Below are positions 16,933 through 23,676 of a stretch of DNA of 64,000 nt, piece by piece. Source of the stretch: Candidatus Methylumidiphilus alinenensis (GTDB lineage: Bacteria > Pseudomonadota > Gammaproteobacteria > Methylococcales > Methylococcaceae); NCBI GenBank assembly GCA_003242955.1, contig QJPH01000334.1, forward strand, positions 1 to 64,000, written 5' to 3'. Position 1 is the stretch's first letter, and each line of letters opens with the position of its first letter. The translations under genes and the position numbers were made by a program. Below the pieces are notes generated by a model, which was not told where the DNA came from, did no database searches, and saw only the letters and a program-made list of their open reading frames with translations.

Positions 16933-17997
16933 ATGAACAAAAGACTTTTGCCCGGTGCGGCTGCGGCCATGCTGTCCACCCTGTTAATTGCCGGTACTGC
17001 ACTGGCCGATGGACCGAGGAATTACTTGTACATTGTTGGGTCAACCACCATAGCACCGTTCTCAGAAGAAGTGGCCAGTAGAATTGCAAAAAGTGCCAAG
17101 TTCAAACACCCTTTGCTCGAATCCAATGGGACCAGTGGTGGCTTTACGATGTTTTGTGAAGGAACGGGCATGGATTACCCGGATATCATAGATGCCTCCC
17201 GACCGATCAAGAAATCGGAATTCACGACTTGCCAGAAGAATGGGGTAGGCGACATTGTGGAAGTTAAAATTGGATATGACGGAATAGTGATCGCCAGTAG
17301 CAAAAAGGCCAAGCCGATGGAATTGACTAGGAAGGATCTTTACCTAGCCTTGGCCAAATCGGTGCCGGATACCGTCTGCAAAGAAACCTGTGACAAGCTG
17401 ATTCCCAACCCCTACAAAACTTGGAAACAGGTCAACCCTAGCTTGCCGGACGTGAAAATCGACGTGTATGGCCCTCCGTTCAATTCAGGGAGCAGCGAAG
17501 TCTTTTCCGAGGCCGTGTTAGAATCGGGTTGCAACATCTTCCCTTGGCTACGTGCGATGAGAACCAAAAATGAGAAGGAATACTATAGAAATTGCCATAA
17601 TTTCCGTGAGGACGGGGTTTATACCCAGGAATCTGGGGAGTTGATACCGTCCCGGCTGGATGACAACTTGGATTCCGTTGGCATTATCAATTTTAACCGA
17701 CTGAAAGAAAACGCCTCCCATTTAAAGGCGGCAAAACTGGAAGGGGTGGCTCCAAGCTATGAAAGCATTGCCTCGCAGAATTATGCAATCGCCCGCCCCT
17801 TGTTTTTTTATGTGAAAAAAGCGCATGTAGACAGATTGCCCGGTTTTAGAAACTACCTCGCTGAATTCACTAGCGAGAAAGCTTCGGGGCCAAATGGATA
17901 CCTGCTAGCCAAAGGGCTAGTCGGCATGTCGCCACAAGAACTGAAAGCCTACGCAGCGGATGTCAAAGAGCTTAAACCGATGGTGCCGCCGAACTAG
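16933..17997 (+). CDS. pstS: PstS-like phosphate ABC transporter substrate-binding protein
   Basis: 354 residues with a Sec signal peptide (cleavage near A-L-A, residue 25) and a strong ribosome binding site (GAGG). I-V-G-S-T-T-I-A-P-F-S, S-N-G-T-S-G-G-F, D-I-I-D-A-S-R-P-I-K and N-S-G-S-S-E-V-F are the phosphate-contacting loops of the PstS/PBP-like fold. It would bind inorganic phosphate in the periplasm. pstC, pstA, pstB and phoU do not follow; the next 260 bases are repeats. It is probably part of the PhoB regulon by proximity and function, but no Pho box is obvious in the short gap before it. Confidence 0.85.
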   Translation: MNKRLLPGAAAAMLSTLLIAGTALADGPRNYLYIVGSTTIAPFSEEVASRIAKSAKFKHPLLESNGTSGGFTMFCEGTGMDYPDIIDASRPIKKSEFTTCQKNGVGDIVEVKIGYDGIVIASSKKAKPMELTRKDLYLALAKSVPDTVCKETCDKLIPNPYKTWKQVNPSLPDVKIDVYGPPFNSGSSEVFSEAVLESGCNIFPWLRAMRTKNEKEYYRNCHNFREDGVYTQESGELIPSRLDDNLDSVGIINFNRLKENASHLKAAKLEGVAPSYESIASQNYAIARPLFFYVKKAHVDRLPGFRNYLAEFTSEKASGPNGYLLAKGLVGMSPQELKAYAADVKELKPMVPPN

Positions 17998-18043
17998 CAG
18001 TGGCTAGTGGTTAGGATATGGTCGAAAATAACTTCCTTGTTGC

Positions 18044-18142
18044 TCGTTCCCAAGCCCCTGCTTTCAACGTTATACACAGAAGTGTTGAAAAGGCCCGTCA
18101 TTTCGGCATGGATGCCGAAGTCCAGGCCATGGACGGTAACCA
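18044..18142. repeat. Dispersed repeat, family A
   Basis: 'gttcccaag ... acgttatacacagaagtgttgaaaaggcccgtcatttcggcatggatgccgaagtccaggccatggacggtaac'. This is the longest and least damaged copy, matching 4283-4374 and the reverse complement of 4455-4562. Confidence 0.65.
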
Positions 18143-18208
18143 GTTTGTTGTGCAAACGCTTGACTCAGGTAACATGCCAACTCGTAGTTTCATGTTTTCG
18201 GTTGCAGA

Positions 18209-18295
18209 CCAAGGGCGCAATAGCGGTACTCCGCGTATTGCGCCGAATGCAAAGTTTAATCATGCGGCGCAATACGCTTCGCTATTGCGCCCTTG
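18209..18295. repeat. Dispersed palindromic repeat, family C, copy 1
   Basis: 87 bases identical, apart from one position, to 21877-21963. The ends CAAGGGCGCAATAGCG and CGCTATTGCGCCCTTG are exact reverse complements, so the element can form a long cruciform. It abuts the coding part of the HMA-domain remnant. Confidence 0.85.
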
Positions 18296-18409
18296 CGCTG
18301 CGTTAACCGCTCCGATCCCTGGTAATTCCTTCACCGCAGTGCTGATAACCGCCTCACAACCTGCACAGTGCATGCCGCTAACGGGAAACGAAATGGTGCG
18401 TTGAGTCAT
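18260..18409 (-). pseudogene. Heavy-metal-associated (HMA) domain gene truncated by a palindromic repeat
   Basis: From the ATG at 18409 the reading frame gives M-T-Q-R-T-I-S-F-P-V-S-G-M-H-C-A-G-C-E, the G-M-x-C-x-x-C metal-binding motif of HMA domains, and runs to about V-N-A before entering repeat copy C at 18295, whose sequence adds about 11 foreign residues and a stop. A complete HMA domain needs about 65-70 residues, so half the domain is lost. It could have been a CopZ-like copper chaperone or the start of a copper P-type ATPase. It lies 32 bases downstream of an exported His-rich protein gene on the same strand. Confidence 0.6.
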
Positions 18410-18441
18410 ATTAGAATATGGAGGCGGCTTACGCGATTTTG

Positions 18442-18954
18442 TCATTTGTGCATTTGATGATTTGGATGTCCTGGAACGGCATGACGAGCATGATCGCTTA
18501 ACTGAGCGTTAAACCATTTATGAATAGCATTTATAAGGACTGGTACTTCAGTTGAATAACTAATTTCTGCTCCGTTAGGTAATTCTTTATATAAAATAGT
18601 AATTTGATTTGGCTTTGCCTTACGCAATTCGTCTAAACCGGGCATGGTGTCACCATGAATTTTCGCTGGATTTGAGAAATCACCGTGCTGAAATTCAATG
18701 GAGATCTTTGTTAAATGTTCGCGTATTAGTTTAATTTGCTCGACGTTGGCTGGATCTTTGACAATGACCCGTTGCTCACCTCCTGTCGCTGTTTTTGAAA
18801 AAACATGTGTGGTTTGTTCTAAATTAAAAGGCATCACATGAGAGCCACGCTGTGCTATTTCATCTAATCGTTGTTCGCTGGCTTTTTCCGCTGCATAACC
18901 GGGAGTTGTTACCAATAGAGCAATTAACAGAGATGTTGCGATAACGTATTTCAT
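18442..18954 (-). CDS. Exported protein of unknown function with His-rich C-terminus
   Basis: 170 residues with an N-terminal signal peptide ending about Y-A-A at residue 22. The mature part has no motif I can assign with confidence; a T-T-H-V-F stretch, a D-P-A-N-V-E-Q-I-K-L-I-R-E-H-L helix and a His-rich tail (H-A-R-H-A-V-P-G-H-P-N-H-Q-M-H-K) are visible. The tail and the neighbouring G-M-H-C-A-G-C remnant suggest a periplasmic metal, probably copper, function. That is inference from composition and context. Confidence 0.65.
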   Translation of the reverse strand: MKYVIATSLLIALLVTTPGYAAEKASEQRLDEIAQRGSHVMPFNLEQTTHVFSKTATGGEQRVIVKDPANVEQIKLIREHLTKISIEFQHGDFSNPAKIHGDTMPGLDELRKAKPNQITILYKELPNGAEISYSTEVPVLINAIHKWFNAQLSDHARHAVPGHPNHQMHK

Positions 18955-19075
18955 GAATTATTTCCTTGTTTTAGGATGGCGTGACCGAAAATGGTGTGGA
19001 AGTGCCGCACTGAATTTTCACACAAAGGCCGTGGGCGTGAAACGGCGACTTGAAAGGATTGGACAGTTTGAGACA

Positions 19076-19154
19076 TTTTGTCTAGTTTGTGAAAGACAAC
19101 CCATTGATTTTAATGGCTTTGCGGGACATCAAAACACCCGAAAACTAGACAAAA
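19076..19154. repeat. 13-bp inverted repeat pair flanking 53 bases
   Basis: TTTTGTCTAGTTT at 19076-19088 and its exact complement AAACTAGACAAAA at 19142-19154. The sequence resembles terminal repeats of a tiny element or a decayed insertion; no ORF is inside. The rest of 18955-19234 holds nothing I can support. Confidence 0.45.
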
Positions 19155-19234
19155 AGATTGACTGCCGTTTTTTCCTGCCTCATCATTGAACCATGCACCG
19201 CCGCCAGTGGCAACCACCAACCGAGAGTGAACCC

Positions 19235-19444
19235 ATGCCAAACGACGAGGAAATCAAACAAAACCTCTTTGATGTTAAGAACGCCGTTGCCCAACAGAGG
19301 CTTGAAAGGCTAATGCCATCCCTTGACGTTGTGACCGACCTTGAACGCGCCGCCTATGGCGAAATCACCATAAGCGAGGTTATCGCCAACATCAGCATGA
19401 GGCACAGGGATGAACAAATACGCGGGCAACGACCACTACCTTGA
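19235..19444 (+). CDS. VbhA-like antitoxin of a Fic/VbhT-type toxin-antitoxin pair
   Basis: 69 residues from the ATG at 19235 (the track starts 14 codons earlier). The sequence A-V-A-Q-Q-R-L-E-R-L ... V-V-T-D-L-E-R-A-A-Y-G-E-I-T-I-S-E-V-I-A-N-I matches the compact three-helix VbhA antitoxin family, whose inhibitory helix blocks ATP binding in Fic AMP-transferases. The following frame, overlapping by 35 bases, begins like a Fic protein but is cut short. The antitoxin reading frame itself looks intact. Confidence 0.6.
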   Translation: MPNDEEIKQNLFDVKNAVAQQRLERLMPSLDVVTDLERAAYGEITISEVIANISMRHRDEQIRGQRPLP

Positions 19445-19508
19445 TAACGGCGTTTTCAAGAACAAGCTCAGATTGACCTTGAAAACATGCATATCGTCTA
19501 CTAAATAG
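19410..19508 (+). pseudogene. Truncated Fic-family toxin, N-terminal remnant
   Basis: The ATG at 19410, inside the 3' end of the VbhA-like gene, opens M-N-K-Y-A-G-N-D-H-Y-L-D-N-G-V-F-K-N-K-L, the standard N-terminus of VbhT/Fic proteins (Y-x-Y-x-x-x-x-V-L-K-N-K-L). The frame ends at a TAG after 32 codons. The catalytic H-P-F-x-x-G-N-G motif is absent downstream, so the toxin is lost. Confidence 0.55.
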
Positions 19509-19779
19509 CACCGTAGAACGTGCTGAGAATTGAATATTTTCGTGCTTTTTGTGTTTTTCGTGGACAAATTGTCTTTTGACTTGCCTTGAAAAGCGGAAAC
19601 CTCCAAAATGCCCATTGAGGGACACTGGAGTTAGTTAAATAACTGAGGTTACGCGCGTTGGTAGGCAGCAATTCCCACTAGGCGTAAACCGTAGGGACAA
19701 GGTTGCTCCGAATGCATGCAGCGTCCAAGCTACATGGAGCTTGTCGAAGGGGATGGCAAGCTGGCGGGTCTTGTAGATT

Positions 19780-19922
19780 CTGTTTTGCTCTTAACGTTGC
19801 GTCTTTGCGCCGTTGCGTGAGACAAAAATCTTTGCCGATTGAGTGACATGCCGCATTGCGAGAAAGGCAAAAGAAGGTCTCACGCAACGGCGCAACGACG
19901 CAACGTAAAAGCGCAAGTGATG
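19780..19922. repeat. Dispersed repeat, family B, extended copy
   Basis: 'gctcttaacgttgcgtctttgcgccgttgcgtgaga ... gagtgacatgccgcattgcgagaaagg ... ggtctcacgcaacggcgcaacgacgcaacgtaaaagcgcaagtgatgg'. Its ends are imperfect inverted repeats. The same order of blocks is found at 2570-2735. It lies directly upstream of a toxin-antitoxin pair. The preceding 19509-19779 contains no supported gene. Confidence 0.7.
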
Positions 19923-19947
19923 GCAAAAGTTTGAAGAGAACATTATT

Positions 19948-20172
19948 ATGAACATTGAAACCCTTCGTAACGAAGCACTATCCCTGTGTGCGCAAGAACG
20001 TGCGCAACTCGCCGAACAATTGCTGGTCAGCCTTGATGGCTTATCGGAAGAAGAGACCGAGCAATGGTGGTTTCAAGAAGCAGCCCGCCGCGCTGCCGAA
20101 ATAGATCAAGGATTAGTTCAGCGTGTCCCTGCGGATGAAGTCAGGCGGGAGGCTCTAGCACTTCTCAAATGA
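19948..20172 (+). CDS. Addiction-module component antitoxin (TIGR02574-like)
   Basis: 74 residues, a size and pattern typical of 'putative addiction module component' antitoxins: N-terminal L-R-N-E-A-L-S-L-C-A-Q-E-R-A-Q-L-A-E-Q-L-L-V-S-L-D, then E-T-E-Q-W-W-F-Q-E-A-A-R-R-A-A-E-I-D-Q-G, and a V-P-A-D-E-V tail. It would neutralise the RelE/ParE-like toxin encoded by the next gene, which starts in an ATGA-type four-base overlap at 20169. Confidence 0.8.
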   Translation: MNIETLRNEALSLCAQERAQLAEQLLVSLDGLSEEETEQWWFQEAARRAAEIDQGLVQRVPADEVRREALALLK

Positions 20173-20471
20173 GCTATTTCTTCAACCCAGCAGCGAGAGC
20201 CGAACACCTTGAGCATGTAGCTTATTACGAATCCCAACGACCTGGGCTTGGTGTACGGTATCTTGTCGCTTTTGATGCGGCCATGTCTAAAATTTGTCAT
20301 ACTCCGCAAAGCTATAAGATAGAATTCCCTCCTGATATTCGTCGCTGTCGCATCGTTGGATTCCCTTACAATATCCTTTTCCGGCAAGTGGGCGACGAGG
20401 TTGAGGTTTTGGTTATTGCCCCACATCGGCGCAAACCGGGTTATTGGCTTGGTAGACTGCACCGCCCGTAG
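20169..20471 (+). CDS. RelE/ParE superfamily toxin
   Basis: 100 residues, translationally coupled to the antitoxin by a four-base overlap. A-R-A-E-H-L-E-H-V-A-Y-Y-E, L-G-V-R-Y-L-V-A-F, and the C-terminal R-R-C-R-I-V-G-F-P-Y-N-I-L-F-R-Q followed by V-L-V-I-A-P-H-R-R-K-P-G-Y-W fit the plasmid-stabilisation ParE-type fold. RelE members cleave mRNA at the ribosome and ParE members inhibit gyrase; the sequence alone does not decide which applies. The gene appears intact. Confidence 0.82.
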   Translation: MSYFFNPAARAEHLEHVAYYESQRPGLGVRYLVAFDAAMSKICHTPQSYKIEFPPDIRRCRIVGFPYNILFRQVGDEVEVLVIAPHRRKPGYWLGRLHRP

Positions 20472-20561
20472 CGAGTCAAGGCAGTGGATCAGTTCTGTCC
20501 ACTGACTGGCCGTGCCGCTGGCAATGTCAGTGAAGATGTATTCACAGCCCACATTTTTCAT
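20470..20561 (-). pseudogene. Fragment of a serine recombinase (resolvase) N-terminal domain
   Basis: On the minus strand from 20561 the frame reads G-C-E-Y-I-F-T-D-I-A-S-G-T-A-S ... E-L-I-H-C-L-D-S-L-R, resembling the 'I-F-x-D-x-A-S-G ... R-P-x-L-x-x-x-L-x-x-L-R' stretch of Tn3-type resolvases and invertases. The catalytic serine region and the helix-turn-helix are missing, and the frame then runs into the RelE toxin gene antisense. It is probably a scar of a mobile element. Confidence 0.4.
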
Positions 20562-20634
20562 GGCGGCAATCTACTTTTAGACAGTTCCTTACTGATGTTG
20601 ATAAAGGCATAAAATGCCGCTGTTGCGAGGTGCT

Positions 20635-20922
20635 TTAGTTCGTTTTTGCGCTGCCGTTTTTTTCGAGGTCATCAAGCAGTTCTTGGGCGGTATGGAAACG
20701 GGCTTGCGTTATCGACCGGGCCTCTTCCATAGCTGCAATGGTCGTTGCATTCGGCGCTTTCACCTCAAATGGCAAACCGCGTTGCGTGACAACCTGCCTT
20801 AAAAATAAGCGAATGCCGTCGCTCATGCTCAGTCCGCATTCGGCCAGAAGCATGGAAGCGGCTTCTTTTAACTCTGGCTCAATGCGTGTCCTGACATCGG
20901 TGGTTTTGATCGAATTTAGCAT
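20635..20922 (-). CDS. RelB/DinJ family antitoxin, apparently without its toxin
   Basis: 95 residues with the ribbon-helix-helix N-terminus of RelB/DinJ: V-R-T-R-I-E-P-E-L-K-E-A-A-S-M-L-L-A-E-C-G-L-S-M-S-D-G-I-R-L-F-L-R-Q-V, then G-L-P-F-E-V. The C-terminal tail would wrap a YafQ/RelE toxin, which normally follows directly. Here only about 70 non-coding bases and the resolvase fragment follow, so the antitoxin is an orphan. It may act in trans or be a relic. Confidence 0.8.
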   Translation of the reverse strand: MLNSIKTTDVRTRIEPELKEAASMLLAECGLSMSDGIRLFLRQVVTQRGLPFEVKAPNATTIAAMEEARSITQARFHTAQELLDDLEKNGSAKTN

Positions 20923-21005
20923 AATGTGTCTCGAATGTAGCTACCATTACCACTGTAACACGTCCTGAAAACAACCCACAAGGCGTAAGCCGCTCAGTGT
21001 CCAAG

Positions 21006-21030
21006 CCCCACCCCACCCCACCCCACCCCA
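21006..21030. repeat. Tandem repeat of CCCCA (five units)
   Basis: Five perfect CCCCA units lie in the gap between the RelB-like gene and the BrnT/HTH operon. The surrounding gap 20923-21155 shows no gene. Confidence 0.9.
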
Positions 21031-21155
21031 TCGCATTCCATGCCACCGTTCTTAGATGAAATTTTTGGACGCGCAAAACGTTGATTTTATGGGCTTCTTT
21101 TTTGCCTAATAAACCTTCGTTTTTTTAGTCAGTTCGTTATTGCTATTTTTGTTTT

Positions 21156-21551
21156 CTAGGTTGGCTTGGCGTGTTGTAGCGCACGCCACACGCCTTCTGG
21201 GTCGTGGGCGATAACTGTTAAATATGCCCGTGCTGGTTGATCGGGTTCTGTACGCCCTTGCTCCCAATCGCGTAAAGTTCCAAGCGGTACATGATACCGC
21301 GCCGCAAACTCTTCTTGCGTGATACCCAAAGCGCGGCGCATGGTTCTGACACGGGGAACACGCCGCGCGGTTTGTAATTCGTCTTTTGTCATGGGTCGTG
21401 CGTCAAAATCAGCTTTTGCCGCTGTATGTATTTCTTCGTTGGTCATAGAGCGCATAGGCGTATCTGTGAATGGGCGTTCGTCCCCATCATCCAACACCTC
21501 AACAATTGATCCATTAGATAGAATTTTCGCTGTAGTAATAGTTTTGTTCAT
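21156..21551 (-). CDS. XRE-family helix-turn-helix antitoxin partner of BrnT
   Basis: 131 residues when started at the ATG at 21551; the track start at 21596 lies deeper inside brnT. The N-terminal half is acidic (V-L-D-D-G-D-E-R-P-F-T-D, F-D-A-R-P-M-T). A helix-turn-helix near the end shows M-R-R-A-L-G-I-T-Q-E-E-F-A-A-R-Y-H-V-P-L-G-T-L-R-D-W-E-Q-G-R-T-E-P-D. This is the helix-turn-helix antitoxin type often found behind BrnT-like toxins in place of the ribbon-helix-helix BrnA. It should repress its own operon. Confidence 0.8.
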   Translation of the reverse strand: MNKTITTAKILSNGSIVEVLDDGDERPFTDTPMRSMTNEEIHTAAKADFDARPMTKDELQTARRVPRVRTMRRALGITQEEFAARYHVPLGTLRDWEQGRTEPDQPARAYLTVIAHDPEGVWRALQHAKPT

Positions 21552-21801
21552 GTTTTTCTGCCCGTCTGGCCGATATGAGTCTAATGCGGTCACCACGCTC
21601 CGTGTATGTCACATGGAGAAGAACGCCATTACACATGCCGAGTAAGTTTACCCGCTCTTCGTCGTAATTTTCGCGGTCATCTATCCATTCAACCGCGAAA
21701 AGGTCACGAAACGCTTTAACCGCATAAGAAAAGGCTACGCCGTGATTGCGCCAATTTATAGCGGCTTTGGTATCGTCCCATTCAAATAAATTATCTTGCA
21801 T
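21514..21801 (-). CDS. BrnT family toxin
   Basis: 95 residues. F-E-W-D-D-T-K-A-A-I-N-W-R-N-H-G-V-A-F is the N-terminal BrnT signature (F-E-W-D-x-x-K-x-x-x-N-x-x-K-H-G-V-x-F), followed by V-L-L-H-V-T-Y-T-E-R-G-D-R-I-R-L-I-S-A-R-R-A. BrnT toxins are RelE-fold ribonucleases that arrest translation. The gene precedes and overlaps its helix-turn-helix antitoxin gene by 38 bases; toxin-first order is normal for this family. Confidence 0.87.
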   Translation of the reverse strand: MQDNLFEWDDTKAAINWRNHGVAFSYAVKAFRDLFAVEWIDDRENYDEERVNLLGMCNGVLLHVTYTERGDRIRLISARRAEKHEQNYYYSENSI

Positions 21802-21876
21802 GTTTATTTGTACTGACTATCAGTAGTTTTGTCAATACTCTTCCAAGACAGGCACAAGGCATTCAAGAACTTAGGG

Positions 21877-21963
21877 CCAAGGGCGCAATAGCGGTACTCG
21901 GCGTATTGCGCCGAATGCAAAGTTTAATCATGCGGCGCAATACGCTTCGCTATTGCGCCCTTG
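21877..21963. repeat. Dispersed palindromic repeat, family C, copy 2
   Basis: 87 bases matching 18209-18295 except for one base, in the same orientation, with 16-bp complementary ends. It lies just downstream of the YdcF-like gene, between it and the BrnT operon. Confidence 0.85.
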
Positions 21964-21994
21964 GGCTTTGGCTCGAAATGAGTATTGCTGGGGG

Positions 21995-22765
21995 TTAGCC
22001 ACTAGCGCTATTGTAATACCGATAGTGATACCACCATCTGCCCAGCAATTCATGCCAAGCCAAGCAGGTCGTTTGCAACGCGGACGCACTGGGCAAAAAG
22101 CGATGGCTGATCGATTTTGGCAGTGGCTCCGTCATTCCAGTCGGTGCTGGGATGACCCGCATTCCCGCTTTCTCGAATGCCTCCACCGCCCGTTGCATGT
22201 GAAAGCCATGGGTAACCAGCACAATTTCGCCAATCCCCATCCCCTTTAATATCCGGCTCGAATTCATGGCGTTTTCGTAGGTGTTTCGACTGTTGCCTTC
22301 CAGCCATCGCGCCTCCAAGCCGAATTCTTTCAGTGCCGCGCCCATCAATTCAGCTTCAGGCGTTTCGTCATCTTGACGGGCTAACCCGCCACTGGTCAAA
22401 ATTGGCAAGCCAGTCGTTTTGCCCAACCTAGCTGCGTAGCGCAGCCTTTCCAAGCCCGAACCATTCATGGTGTCGCCGCCGCCGTATTCTTTGGCCTCAC
22501 GATGACGGTCAGAACCCAGTACCACGATAGCTTCGGCGGCAATCTTTTCCAGTGAAACGGGAGGGAAAACCTCCAGACGGCCCATCAGCCAATTGGAAGT
22601 GACGGGAATACTGCACAAGTATAAGCTGACCAAACCCAGAATCAGGAAAAGCCTGCGTGAACCCGGACGACGCGAAAGCAAGGCAAAAATTAGCAGGGCA
22701 ATCGACGGCCCCGGCGGAAGCGCGAAAGCCTCTAAAATAGCGGGTAATAAATCATTTTGTGGCAT
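21995..22765 (-). CDS. YdcF/ElyC family membrane protein (DUF218)
   Basis: 256 residues. The N-terminus has two hydrophobic segments (about residues 18-62), so the protein sits in the inner membrane. The DUF218 domain follows: A-I-V-V-L-G-S-D-R-H, R-L-R-Y-A-A-R-L, I-L-T-S-G-G-L-A, S-R-N-T-Y-E-N-A and I-V-L-V-T-H-G-F-H-M-Q-R-A. Relatives include ElyC/YcbC and SanA, linked to envelope integrity; the chemistry of the domain is not settled. The next gene upstream (fructosamine kinase-like) is 16 bases away on the same strand. Confidence 0.85.
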   Translation of the reverse strand: MPQNDLLPAILEAFALPPGPSIALLIFALLSRRPGSRRLFLILGLVSLYLCSIPVTSNWLMGRLEVFPPVSLEKIAAEAIVVLGSDRHREAKEYGGGDTMNGSGLERLRYAARLGKTTGLPILTSGGLARQDDETPEAELMGAALKEFGLEARWLEGNSRNTYENAMNSSRILKGMGIGEIVLVTHGFHMQRAVEAFEKAGMRVIPAPTGMTEPLPKSISHRFLPSASALQTTCLAWHELLGRWWYHYRYYNSASG

Positions 22766-22781
22766 GGAGGGAGCATCGCTT

Positions 22782-23675
22782 TCAAGTTATTTCGGCCAGA
22801 AGCCGGGATATCATATTTTCGGCTTGGACGAGATAACCGCCGCCAAAAAGATTAAGATGATTGATGATGTGATATAGGTTATAAAGCGTTTTGCGGGTTT
22901 GGTATCCCTCATCCAGTGGATAGGCATTACTATAGGCTAGCTTAAATTCTCTGCCGAACCCGCCAAAAAGCTCAGTCATGGCTATATCTGCCTCGCGGTC
23001 GCCATAATAGCAGGCCGGGTCGAAAATTACAGGTTGCCCGGTATTGTCTGCTGCGTAATTTCCCCCCCATAAATCTCCATGCAATAATGATAGTTTTGGG
23101 GTGTAAGTGGCAAAAAAAGCCGGCAGGCAATCCATTAGTTTTTCGCCTTCCCGTTGCAGCTTTCCACCAAACCCGTGGGTTTCAGCCAGCTTTAATTGGA
23201 ATCCTAAGCGATGCCGGGCGAAGAATTCGATCCAATCCGAGAGTCGGGTATTGGGTTGCCGGGTGGAGCCTATAGTGTTGTCCCGATGCCAACCGAAATA
23301 AGCTTGGGTAATTTTATGCATGGCTGCGAGCTTTTGTCCAAGTAGGCGGTCGCAGGTTCCTTCCGTAGGGCGTAACTCCAAGTATTCCAATGCTAGATAC
23401 GACTTGTCACCGCAAACGCCATGACAGATCGGCAAAGGCACTCGTACCGTCCCGGTTGCTGCGAGCTCATGCAAACCGATGGCTTCGGCTTCGAACATGG
23501 GCAACTGTTCTTTCAGGTTAATTTTGATGAAATAGGCCCCTCTATCGCCTTCCAGTCGGTAGGCAGAGTTAATGCATCCGCCACCGACTGAAACCCCCTT
23601 ATGCAGGGCAAATGCCTTGCCTGTGGCCTCTCTAATTTGCTGCGCAATGGCCTTGAAAATATCGTCGGTTGTCAT
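22782..23675 (-). CDS. Fructosamine kinase family protein (ketosamine-3-kinase-like)
   Basis: 297 residues, the normal length. The aminoglycoside-phosphotransferase-like kinase fold shows Y-F-I-K-I-N-L near the ATP-binding lysine, the catalytic loop L-L-H-G-D-L-W-G-G-N-Y and V-I-F-D-P-A-C-Y-Y-G-D-R-E-A-D-I-A for magnesium. Members phosphorylate sugar adducts on protein amino groups (ribulosamines or fructosamines) so that they fall off, a protein-repair role. Close spacing with the YdcF-like gene and the small exported protein suggests a minus-strand operon. Confidence 0.88.
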   Translation of the reverse strand: MTTDDIFKAIAQQIREATGKAFALHKGVSVGGGCINSAYRLEGDRGAYFIKINLKEQLPMFEAEAIGLHELAATGTVRVPLPICHGVCGDKSYLALEYLELRPTEGTCDRLLGQKLAAMHKITQAYFGWHRDNTIGSTRQPNTRLSDWIEFFARHRLGFQLKLAETHGFGGKLQREGEKLMDCLPAFFATYTPKLSLLHGDLWGGNYAADNTGQPVIFDPACYYGDREADIAMTELFGGFGREFKLAYSNAYPLDEGYQTRKTLYNLYHIINHLNLFGGGYLVQAENMISRLLAEIT

Positions 23676-23676
23676 T

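Noticed and set aside
1006-18295. Possible CRISPR array from the repeated short motifs
   Set aside because: Copies are far apart, mixed in orientation and not regularly spaced; no cas genes are present.
18953-19189. 78-residue plus-strand ORF
   Set aside because: It begins next to the divergent start of the exported protein and spans an inverted repeat; no domain or homologous pattern is evident.
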